Assembly (NCBI GenBank): GCA_016788945.1
Contig: JAEUSA010000275.1
Location: 1-7,688 of the forward strand
Source: Leptospiraceae bacterium
GTDB taxonomy: Bacteria > Spirochaetota > Leptospiria > Turneriellales > Turneriellaceae
DNA length: 7,688 nucleotides
Direction: 5' to 3'
Below, piece by piece: positions 1 to 6,328 of this stretch. The translations under genes were made by a program, and so were the position numbers. Below the pieces are notes generated by a model. That model saw only the letters and a program-made list of their open reading frames with translations, was not told where the DNA came from and ran no database searches. The first letter of the stretch is position 1. Each line of letters begins with the position of its first letter.

Positions 1-30
1 CCGTCAGCGAAGAGAGCACCGACAGAGCAA

Positions 31-2109
31 TCAGGCGGCAAAAATTTTGCATTGGACTCCCGAATTGTCGATGGTTACGATGCCGGGGAAATTGCCGGTG
101 GGCTGCGCGCTGACACGCATCAACGTGCGGTCGCCGGCAGAAACGGAAAAATTCAGCGGAGCGCCGGCCTTTTCTGCGGGCAGCGACTGCCAGAGAAAGG
201 CCGCCCGTTGGGTGAATGGTTGCAATAAATCGCGCAGCGCGCGCGAAAAAAAGCCGCCGAAGTATCGGTGTGAGATGCGTTCTGCGCACGCAAAAGAGCT
301 GGCAGCATAGGGCACCCGGTAGTATGCTATGAATAAATAATAGAGAGCGCTATGCCGGCTGCCGGTGTAGTCGAGCGCGGCAAACCAGTCACTGGCAGCA
401 GTAAAATACATTCTGTCACCGGCAGAGTTTTCTACATAACGGGTGCCGAGAAAGTCTATTTTGGTATCCCACTCTTCGTATACGGTGTCATCGGCATTGG
501 ATTGCAGGGCGACACGCATCTGTTGCCCGGGGGCGAGAGAGAAAAAATTCCGCAATTCAAAATCGGGCACAAGGTTAGCGACGATCTCACCTTCGTTCGG
601 TGTGCTGCTGAACACCATCTGTATATTGCCGTTGTAGCGCAGGTACTGCGTGAACGCGACGGGCACGGTGGCGCTGCCGATTTCGGGGGTTGTCTGAAAG
701 TGCAGGTGGACGTGTGGTTCTGCCGAGCGGCCTGAATTTCCCGCAAGCGCGAGACGAGTACCAGCGGCAACATAGTCGCCTTCCCGTACTGTCACAGAAT
801 TCTTTTTCAAATGGCACACGAGCGAGAAAAGAGCAGGGCCGTGCTGCAGCAGAACGAGATTTCCCCAGTTTTCGCGCGTATTCATCTCACCGAGTGGGTT
901 ATCGTCGAGATGTTGCACGACCTTGCGCACTGTTCCTGCGGCAACAGCAAGTACGGGTAGACCGAATGTGTAATAGTCATCGATGCTCGCGCGCTGGTTA
1001 CGGCGAAACGAACCACCTTCTTCAGATAGCGCCATAAAATCGAGGCTCGCATACCATTCGGCGCGGTGCGTGTATTCGCCGTCATAGCCCTGCGTGACTC
1101 GCCATTTGCCCCAAAACGGCAGGCGGACATCGAGATTCTGCAGGTCGCCGAAACGCCCCTGCCGCGATAGAAAATAATCAATATTGTGTTCGGGTGATCC
1201 CGGAAGAAAATCGACAGGGCGCAATTTCTTATTATACAGCAGTTTGATACAATAAAGAAAGAGTAACGTAACGAGAGTAAACGGCAGGGTCAGCACCGGC
1301 ATATTAAAACTGATAAAAAAGATCTTCACGAACGATGCGACGGTCGCCGTCGCCAGTGTTGCCAAGACGGCGACGCTGAACGAAGCGTAACCCGGCACGA
1401 CAAAAATTCCACCGATCGCGATTGCGGTCAATATGTAGTTGAATGCGACGAGACCGCCCGTGAGGTCGTTCATATCACCTTTCAGCGTCTCATGAAAAAA
1501 CACTCCGGTGAAAAAGCCAATCAATGACAGAAGCAAAGCAAGCCTGCTCGAAATGGCCAGCGCGAGCATGATGGTAAGCCCAGCCCAGGGACTAGATTGA
1601 AAAAAAATGGCGCCGAGCGATTTCAGATAATAGAGAACATAACGGTGCACGTCGGGAAAAAATCGGTCGATGGCGAGCGCTTCGGGCTTTTGCAGCGCAC
1701 CGGAGTCATAATTGTAAAAGGCGAGAAAGCTTATCGTACTCACGACCACAAACGGAATCGAGAGCGCGGGCAAGTTAAAGAAATAGCCGAATATATGATC
1801 GAGCGCAATATTCATGAACACCAGCAGTACGACCGCGATAAATAGAATCAGCAGCGTCGCAGGGTTAAATGCGTAATAATAGCTGAACGACAGACCCAAT
1901 AGTAGCGCGTTGAAGCCGATGAGTCCTTTGCGCACCTTATCGCGGTGCACCCCGAGTAATGACGCGGTCAGGTTTGCGAGCAAAACGGCTAAGATGCCGA
2001 ATATACCGGCTTTGATATTGAAAAAGGTGCTCGCCAGCGTGAGAGTGCCGATCAGGCGCCGGTCGCTGAACAGAATGCTTGAATAACTGCCTAACAGTGA
2101 ATGGATCAC
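31..2109 (-). CDS. Urea transporter fused to C-terminal M23 (LytM-type) metallopeptidase domain
   Basis: The 692-residue product has two recognisable parts. Residues about 15-292 form a hydrophobic urea-transporter (UT family) channel domain with the expected internal duplication: GLIGFNALLLG (62-72) pairs with GGLVAFNYILT (218-228), and LPALSIPF (113-120) pairs with MPVLTLPF (270-277). Residues about 330-490 form an M23 domain: TQGYDGEYTH ending at His348, LDF with Asp357, CHL with His433, and PHVHLHF at 465-471 carrying the HxH zinc motif. A region of about 200 residues after 490 is not recognised. The UT part would pass urea or a small amide through the inner membrane. M23 enzymes cleave peptide cross-links or stems of peptidoglycan, and the metal ligands look present. 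The start is a GTG at 2109, chosen because TAGAGGGGG lies five bases upstream. It is the last gene of the operon, 11 bases after the decarboxylase. Both domain calls are firm; the combined function is unknown. Confidence 0.9.
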   Translation of the reverse strand: MIHSLLGSYSSILFSDRRLIGTLTLASTFFNIKAGIFGILAVLLANLTASLLGVHRDKVRKGLIGFNALLLGLSFSYYYAFNPATLLILFIAVVLLVFMNIALDHIFGYFFNLPALSIPFVVVSTISFLAFYNYDSGALQKPEALAIDRFFPDVHRYVLYYLKSLGAIFFQSSPWAGLTIMLALAISSRLALLLSLIGFFTGVFFHETLKGDMNDLTGGLVAFNYILTAIAIGGIFVVPGYASFSVAVLATLATATVASFVKIFFISFNMPVLTLPFTLVTLLFLYCIKLLYNKKLRPVDFLPGSPEHNIDYFLSRQGRFGDLQNLDVRLPFWGKWRVTQGYDGEYTHRAEWYASLDFMALSEEGGSFRRNQRASIDDYYTFGLPVLAVAAGTVRKVVQHLDDNPLGEMNTRENWGNLVLLQHGPALFSLVCHLKKNSVTVREGDYVAAGTRLALAGNSGRSAEPHVHLHFQTTPEIGSATVPVAFTQYLRYNGNIQMVFSSTPNEGEIVANLVPDFELRNFFSLAPGQQMRVALQSNADDTVYEEWDTKIDFLGTRYVENSAGDRMYFTAASDWFAALDYTGSRHSALYYLFIAYYRVPYAASSFACAERISHRYFGGFFSRALRDLLQPFTQRAAFLWQSLPAEKAGAPLNFSVSAGDRTLMRVSAQPTGNFPGIVTIDNSGVQCKIFAA

Positions 2110-2114
2110 TGATA

Positions 2115-2123
2115 CCCCCTCTA
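2115..2123 (-). promoter_or_regulatory. Ribosome binding site of the urea transporter/M23 gene
   Basis: Read on the minus strand this is TAGAGGGGG, followed by five bases and then the GTG start. It overlaps the TAG stop of the decarboxylase gene, so the two genes are probably translationally coupled. It decides the choice of the GTG start, since no ATG lies nearby in frame. Confidence 0.6.
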
Positions 2124-3641
2124 CGCGGGCGTTTCGAGCGCCACGAGGTCTTGCATCGTCTCGCGGCGTTTGATCAGTGAGACTTCTGTTTGCGGAGAGT
2201 TTGGCTGCGATGTGTTTTGTCGAATCATGACGACGGCGGGTTTCATTTCAATGAATTGCATTGCCTGCGTAACATTGTAGGCCCCCACCGGGTGAATCAC
2301 CACCTGCTCGCCGCGGTGCAGATTGGGTAATAAAGCGCGTTCGCGCACCACGTCGATATTCATGCACAATGGGCCGTAGACAATAACATCTTCCCAAGTG
2401 CCCGAATAGTATTGCGTCGGTGAAATTTTCAGGTCGTACCAGGTGGATGTATAAAGAAGATTAACGCCTGCATCGAGAATCAGCGCGCGTTGTCCGTTCG
2501 CGAGTGTTTTATTTCCCGCAACTGAAGAAATGAGAAAACCCGCTTCATCGACGAGCGCGCGCCCTGTTTCGAGAAAAAGCTGCGGCGGAGTTTCACCCGG
2601 AAATGACGCGTAGAGAGCTTCGCAGATTACCTCTGCGTAGGCGTCGAAAGCCGGAATCCACGAGTTATCGATCTTGTAGTGCGCCTTCAGTTTGTTATGC
2701 GAGGGAAATCCGCCACCGAGATCGATGTATTTGAGCGGTTGACCGAGTTCATCGCGCAGTTGTTTATAGAATGCGCTGACTTTTTCTGCGGCCCGTTTAT
2801 AGGGGGCCGTTTCGTAGACGAATGTACCGATGTGGCAATGCACACCGATGATCTTCAGGCAGGGACCATCATGTCCTCCGTTCACTGAACTGGTTTGCCC
2901 AGAGCTCGTCGAATGGGCTGCGGTCGTCTTTTGCGCATCCGTGCGTCCGCCGACGTTGCGATTTCCGTTGGAAATCGCTACCCCTCCGTGGCCCACAGCC
3001 ATTCTCGCCGCTTCGAGCGCATGACCACTTTCGAGGTTAAAGCCGAAGCGACTCCATTGCGGTACGAGGCCGGTGTCGAGATTCAACCTTAGGGCGATTT
3101 CTACCGGGCGATTGAGTTCTGCGGCGATGCGCTTCAGATCATGTATTTCATCGAGATGATCGGCGTGAATTCGCGCGCCTTCGCTCACCGCCTGCTTGAG
3201 AATTTCGTAGGGTTTGTTCGGCCCATTGAAGATAATGCGGTTACCGGGAATGCCATTGTGCCTCGCCTTGAGGTATTCGAAACCCGAAACAACTTCGGCC
3301 CAACTGCCTTCGCTATGAAAGACATTACAGACCGCATCGAGATAGTTTGTTTTGTAAGACCAAGCCGCCTGAAACGCCGGATACCTCGATGAAAATGCCT
3401 GATTGAGTTCGCGTACTTTGCGGCGCAAGGTGTTTTCCGAAAAAACAAACAATGGTGAACCGAATTGCTTCACCAGCGCGTCGATCGGCACCCCGTCAAT
3501 GTGCGTTACACTGTCAGGCACAGCCAGCGAGCCGAACTTGTTTGCCGCGCCCATATATTGTTTGCGTATCACCGGTCTTGAATATGGCTTGCGAGCACCG
3601 GCCGGCGCCCCTTCGGTTGGCGGGGGATTATTAATTTTCAT
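2121..3641 (-). CDS. PLP-dependent decarboxylase, fold type III (DAP/ornithine/arginine decarboxylase family)
   Basis: The 506-residue product has the alanine-racemase-like barrel followed by a C-terminal beta domain. Visible motifs in order: WSYKTN (94-99) with the PLP-binding Lys97; GVHCHIGTF (266-274); YIDLGGGFP (305-313), the phosphate-binding glycines; LETGR (357-361), where most relatives have EPGR; GPLCMNID (423-430) with the catalytic-type Cys426; and VGAYN (452-456). The family decarboxylates meso-diaminopimelate, ornithine, lysine, arginine or related amino acids in the cytoplasm; the substrate here cannot be read. Two oddities stand out. A proline-rich extension of about 43 residues precedes the family's usual start and contains YSRP (20-23). 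A low-complexity stretch at about 219-256 interrupts the region before GVHCH and looks like a translated repeat insertion. The ATG start overlaps the upstream stop as ATGA and is preceded by AGAGAGG. A biosynthetic lysA role is possible but the operon context argues for a specialised enzyme. Confidence 0.88.
   Translation of the reverse strand: MKINNPPPTEGAPAGARKPYSRPVIRKQYMGAANKFGSLAVPDSVTHIDGVPIDALVKQFGSPLFVFSENTLRRKVRELNQAFSSRYPAFQAAWSYKTNYLDAVCNVFHSEGSWAEVVSGFEYLKARHNGIPGNRIIFNGPNKPYEILKQAVSEGARIHADHLDEIHDLKRIAAELNRPVEIALRLNLDTGLVPQWSRFGFNLESGHALEAARMAVGHGGVAISNGNRNVGGRTDAQKTTAAHSTSSGQTSSVNGGHDGPCLKIIGVHCHIGTFVYETAPYKRAAEKVSAFYKQLRDELGQPLKYIDLGGGFPSHNKLKAHYKIDNSWIPAFDAYAEVICEALYASFPGETPPQLFLETGRALVDEAGFLISSVAGNKTLANGQRALILDAGVNLLYTSTWYDLKISPTQYYSGTWEDVIVYGPLCMNIDVVRERALLPNLHRGEQVVIHPVGAYNVTQAMQFIEMKPAVVMIRQNTSQPNSPQTEVSLIKRRETMQDLVALETPA
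2875..2989. repeat. Probable short dispersed repeat inserted in frame in the decarboxylase gene, with 7-bp direct repeats
   Basis: CCTCCGT occurs at 2875-2881 and again at 2983-2989, exactly 108 bases (36 codons) apart. Between them lies about 101 bp that translates to a Ser/Thr/Gly/Asn-rich stretch unlike the family. Bases 2881-2917 read on the minus strand contain CCCATTCGACGAGCTCTGGG, which in this frame encodes HSTSSGQ. From memory, this closely resembles a short repeat scattered through many bacterial genomes whose translations appear as STSSGQ or FDKLR strings; I could not check this. Removing one direct repeat and the insert gives MAVGHGGHDGPCLKI, a plausible native junction. The element has no transposase and would have to be mobilised in trans, if mobile at all. 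Confidence 0.6.
2958..2978. repeat. Perfect 9-bp inverted repeat with 3-base loop inside the insertion
   Basis: GCGATTTCC, a GTT loop, and GGAAATCGC form a perfect hairpin at one end of the putative inserted repeat, six bases inside the flanking CCTCCGT copy. Such terminal hairpins are typical of small palindromic repeat elements. It lies within the coding sequence, so it is not a terminator, and no T-tract follows. Confidence 0.6.
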
Positions 3642-4717
3642 GCTACCTCTCTGCTTGCAGTGCGATGCGATACCTGCCCCGCTGTCGACAGCGATTCGAT
3701 CTGCTGCATCGGTACAATTTCATCCCGGCTGTGGCGGACAAAAACCATACCGACTTTATAGTCGCTGCATGGTTCGATGTTGCGCCCCATCGCGAGCGCA
3801 ATGTTCATCGCCGGCATGTTGATGCCCGCGGCGGTTGCGAGATAAATCCACGCGGGAAAACGCGGATTCATTTCGATGAGAGAAATTTCATCGCTGCCGT
3901 TTTCGACGATAAATTCAAGTTCAAAACCCCCGTCCCAGTTCAGCAAGCGGATCAACCTGCGCGTGATATCGAGAATCTTCTCGTTGCGTATCGTGACGCC
4001 TGACCATGCTTTGCCTTTGTCAGTGAGAAAGAGTTTTTTCATCGCCACGGCACCGTACAGTTTGCCGCGCTTGGCAATACCGGCCACGTTGCACTCTTCG
4101 CCGCGGATCATCTTTTGTGCAATAACGGGAATTCCCCATTGTGATGCGAGCTTATAGAACCAGCCAACGGCCTCTTCGGGGGCATGCGCCGCGTATGCTT
4201 CATAGTACTGACCTTTCACGAGCAGTGGAAAGCCGAGGTTCTCACACGCTTCGCGCAAGGCCGCGACGTCGCTGACACGCAGAGTTTGTGGAGTTTTGAC
4301 AATGTCGGCTGGAATTTTCTCCGATAGGGTCGGTTTGTCGCGCATCGCGAGACTGTCTTTCTGCGGTAACAGCATGCGAATACCCAGATAGCGCAGCTCT
4401 GATTCGATTTGAATGTAGTTATCCAATTCTGAATCGAGCGTCGGCAGAATGACATCGATCTTTTCCTGTTTGTGGATTTCGCTGATGCGCGTGAGCAGTG
4501 CCTGCGGCCCGGTATTCGGATAAGGCGCGAGATAACAGGCGTTGACCAGATCTGCCATATAATTACCCGCATCAAGCACGCCGTAAGCAATGCCTATGTT
4601 TCTCAGCTTTAGCGGTGATTCACAAAGCGAGCGTAGTACTGCGACACCGGGTGCAGGGCTATCGGCTGCGTTGAGTCCGGTCACGCACACGGTGAGGTTT
4701 TGATTGCCAGAGCGCAT
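3638..4717 (-). CDS. ATP-grasp domain protein, carbamoyl-phosphate-synthase-like ligase
   Basis: The 359-residue product begins with a Rossmann-like pre-ATP-grasp domain (TVCVTGLNAADSP at 9-21) and continues into an ATP-grasp fold. Visible are FPLLVKG (163-169) with the probable ATP-binding Lys168, the QKMIRGEECNVAG stretch (201-213), FELEF (265-269), and IEMNPRFPAW (281-290), in which Glu282 and Asn284 are the likely magnesium ligands and Arg286 contacts phosphate. ATP-grasp enzymes activate a carboxylate as an acyl phosphate and join it to an amine, thiol or similar nucleophile. The sequence resembles the CarB type more than D-Ala-D-Ala ligase, but at this length it is a stand-alone ligase and not carbamoyl-phosphate synthase. 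It overlaps the PqqD gene by one base (TGATG, preceded by AGGCGGGG) and the decarboxylase by four. An amide or peptide bond-forming role is inferred; the substrates are unknown. Confidence 0.85.
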   Translation of the reverse strand: MRSGNQNLTVCVTGLNAADSPAPGVAVLRSLCESPLKLRNIGIAYGVLDAGNYMADLVNACYLAPYPNTGPQALLTRISEIHKQEKIDVILPTLDSELDNYIQIESELRYLGIRMLLPQKDSLAMRDKPTLSEKIPADIVKTPQTLRVSDVAALREACENLGFPLLVKGQYYEAYAAHAPEEAVGWFYKLASQWGIPVIAQKMIRGEECNVAGIAKRGKLYGAVAMKKLFLTDKGKAWSGVTIRNEKILDITRRLIRLLNWDGGFELEFIVENGSDEISLIEMNPRFPAWIYLATAAGINMPAMNIALAMGRNIEPCSDYKVGMVFVRHSRDEIVPMQQIESLSTAGQVSHRTASREVA

Positions 4718-4971
4718 CAGCGTACCCCGCCTACGAGCCCTGCTTCTTTCAGTTGCAGCAGCGCGTCGGTGACATCGTCGCCCGCCTGCGTGTCGCTGAC
4801 GTCAAACTCGGCGGTTAATTGCCGCGCGATGTCAGGCGCCGTGCTGCCGTCTCTGAGTGATTTTAGTATAAAAATCGCGGAATCGTTCAGGGTAAACGTG
4901 TTGCCCGTCGACGGGTCGAACACGAAACCCGTTTCCGAAAGGGCGAGGTTCTTGAGCCTGTTGAGGTCCAT
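4717..4971 (-). CDS. PqqD-family (RRE-fold) small protein
   Basis: The 84-residue product matches the PqqD pattern along its whole length: a beta-hairpin segment (GFVFDPSTGNTFTLND, 15-30), a helix (SAIFILKSLRDG, 31-42), a second helix (TAPDIARQLTAEFDV, 44-58) and a C-terminal helix (DDVTDALLQLKEAGLV, 65-80). Classical PqqD and its relatives (RiPP recognition elements) bind the leader part of a precursor peptide and present it to a modifying enzyme. No PQQ genes, radical-SAM enzyme or obvious precursor gene lie nearby, so a PQQ role is unlikely and the symbol pqqD is withheld. It is the first gene of the operon and is fused by stop/start overlap to the ATP-grasp gene, so the two proteins probably act together. 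The ATG start is the only sensible one; its ribosome binding site is weak (GAGG is unusually far upstream). Confidence 0.8.
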   Translation of the reverse strand: MDLNRLKNLALSETGFVFDPSTGNTFTLNDSAIFILKSLRDGSTAPDIARQLTAEFDVSDTQAGDDVTDALLQLKEAGLVGGVR

Positions 4972-5073
4972 TTGTCAGGTAGAGCCTCAGGGGTAAAAAA
5001 CCGGACAAAAATTTTGTTGTCTCGGCATTTCGCTTGGCGGCGTCAGTTCACCTGCCCGGTAATTGGCGCGTTC
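4972..5073. promoter_or_regulatory. Divergent intergenic region expected to hold promoters for both clusters
   Basis: This stretch of 102 bases separates the two divergent gene clusters, so promoters of both should lie here or just inside the flanking genes. I see no convincing -35/-10 pair on either strand. A short A/T-rich palindrome, ACAAAA-A-TTTTGT (5005-5017), could be an operator, but sequences this simple arise easily by chance. The call rests on gene layout, not on a recognised site. Confidence 0.35.
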
Positions 5074-5991
5074 ATGACTGAGATCCCCCTGCACCAGATC
5101 GACAATTTCATCATGTTGCTCAACTGGGCGCATCAGAAAGGTTTTGCTGTCGCCGAAGAACACATCATGAAGCCGCTGCAGCTTTATTTCGGTCGCAAAG
5201 ACAACGAGCAACATGATGGTTTGCATAAGAACCTCGAGATACAGCGCCGGTTGCGCGAGTGGCGTATCGTCGCCAATATTTACCGGCATATTTTTCATCA
5301 GCTATGTTTTGACGCAGACCACCACCAGCTCGTCGGCACGATGAACAATTTTTTGCTCGATTTGCAGACTGAGGCAGGGTTGCGCAAAACCACTTTCGCC
5401 TACGAGTTCTTCAAGGCGTTCGAGTATCCGCTGAAAAATCTGCAGGCAACACTTTCTAAAGAAGTGATCGCCGCCGCAGAAGTGGTTTTTGAATCGCACG
5501 ATGATGTGCAGGTCGTTGTTTCACATTCGCTCACAACTTCGCAGCGTGAAAATCTCAACCGTGAGGCGCGCGAACTCTACAACCGCATCGAATTGGCATA
5601 CGCACGCGGTGACGAATCTCAGCTGAGTTATCTGCTTGCGCAGTATACCGGGAGATTCTGCAATTTTCCTGAGGTTGCACACCGCGACGACGTCGACAAT
5701 ATCATCGCGCGCATAACTGACGACAATGCGGATTTCAAAAAAGACATGCGCTCGCGGCTTGCGGTCAGGTTATTTCAGTCTATCTCGCGATCTGTCGAAA
5801 AGATGGATATCAGGACTGCCGTGCGCGGAATAACGACTTATGTGATCACTTTTCAGGACGACCTCGGCCTGCCATACCGCGAAGATCTCGACCATCTTGA
5901 AGAAAAGATGTACCGCTTTATTCAACAACATAACCTGTGGCACCGGGTGAAGCTGCAGCATCCGAATAACACGAACCTGCAAAGGATATAG
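5074..5991 (+). CDS. Hypothetical soluble helical protein, first gene of the STAS/phosphatase cluster
   Basis: The product, 305 residues from this ATG, is not recognised. It has no signal peptide or membrane segment and no nucleotide-binding motif. It is rich in charged residues, His and aromatics, with many predicted amphipathic helices (for example LREWRIVANIYRHIFHQL and FAYEFFKAFEYPLKNL), suggesting an all-helical, perhaps repeat-like fold. The reading frame is open back to a TTG at 4972, but that codon abuts the divergent ATG at 4971 and adds an unremarkable basic stretch, so the ATG at 5074 is preferred. No strong ribosome binding site precedes it, and an ATG at 5113 is a possible alternative. 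It ends one base before the STAS gene, so it is very probably co-transcribed with the signalling pair and may act in the same pathway. Confidence 0.75.
   Translation: MTEIPLHQIDNFIMLLNWAHQKGFAVAEEHIMKPLQLYFGRKDNEQHDGLHKNLEIQRRLREWRIVANIYRHIFHQLCFDADHHQLVGTMNNFLLDLQTEAGLRKTTFAYEFFKAFEYPLKNLQATLSKEVIAAAEVVFESHDDVQVVVSHSLTTSQRENLNREARELYNRIELAYARGDESQLSYLLAQYTGRFCNFPEVAHRDDVDNIIARITDDNADFKKDMRSRLAVRLFQSISRSVEKMDIRTAVRGITTYVITFQDDLGLPYREDLDHLEEKMYRFIQQHNLWHRVKLQHPNNTNLQRI
5981..5985 (+). promoter_or_regulatory. Ribosome binding site of the STAS gene
   Basis: AAAGG lies within the last codons of the upstream gene, seven bases before the ATG at 5993. It supports that start and shows the STAS gene is translated from the same transcript as the upstream gene. 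Confidence 0.5.
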
Positions 5992-5992
5992 T

Positions 5993-6328
5993 ATGAGCAT
6001 CAGGGTCAGCAAACGCAATACAGATAAAGAAGCTATTTATCAGCTCGAGGGCCGTCTCGACACCGCAGGCAGCGCGGTGCTCAAACTCGAACTCGACATG
6101 GCTACGGCAAACCCTGAATGCAATATCGTGCTCGATATGTCGAAAGTGACATTCATCAGTTCTGCCGGCATCGGAGTCACGGTCAAGGCACATTCGGTGC
6201 TTAAACCCAAAGGATTTGAGGTGCGAGTCGCCGCGCCGACCGAAGACGTGAAAAAGGTCTACGACCTGCTCGGTTTTTCGCACGTCATCAAAATTTTCCC
6301 GACGCTTTCCGATGCACTCAAAGGCTGA
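5993..6328 (+). CDS. STAS-domain anti-sigma factor antagonist
   Basis: The 111-residue product is a single STAS domain of the usual length for SpoIIAA/RsbV-type proteins. Visible are the N-terminal strand and turn IYQLEGRLDTAGS (15-27), the strand NIVLDMSKVTF (44-54), and the phosphorylation loop ISSAGIGV (55-62). Ser57 aligns with the phosphorylated serine of SpoIIAA (DSSGLG there, SSAGIG here). In partner switching, the unphosphorylated protein binds an anti-sigma kinase and frees its target; a kinase phosphorylates the serine and a PP2C/SpoIIE phosphatase removes the phosphate. The gene directly downstream, which overlaps by 17 bases, encodes such a phosphatase and is the likely partner. 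The cognate kinase is not in the window. Binding a target other than a sigma-factor regulator is possible, since such modules also control second-messenger enzymes and other outputs. Confidence 0.9.
   Translation: MSIRVSKRNTDKEAIYQLEGRLDTAGSAVLKLELDMATANPECNIVLDMSKVTFISSAGIGVTVKAHSVLKPKGFEVRVAAPTEDVKKVYDLLGFSHVIKIFPTLSDALKG

Noticed and set aside
1..30. Terminator downstream of the urea transporter/M23 gene
   Set aside because: The 30 bases available show no stem followed by a T-tract on the minus strand; any terminator lies outside the window.
2121..3641. Decarboxylase as the housekeeping diaminopimelate decarboxylase lysA
   Set aside because: The family is right, but the operon partners, the N-terminal extension and the ETGR motif do not fit a plain lysA. 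No symbol was assigned; it remains possible.
3403..3822. Open frame of 139 codons on the plus strand across the decarboxylase/ATP-grasp junction
   Set aside because: Opposite to two well-supported genes; the translation is Cys/Pro/Ser/Arg-rich with no domain.
4717..4971. PqqD gene as part of a PQQ biosynthesis locus
   Set aside because: No PqqA peptide, PqqB, PqqC or radical-SAM PqqE is near it. PqqD-like folds are common outside PQQ synthesis.
4972..5073. Extension of the 305-residue hypothetical protein to the upstream in-frame TTG at 4972
   Set aside because: The TTG sits back to back with the divergent PqqD start, leaving no room for a ribosome binding site outside that gene, and the added residues show no family-like pattern.
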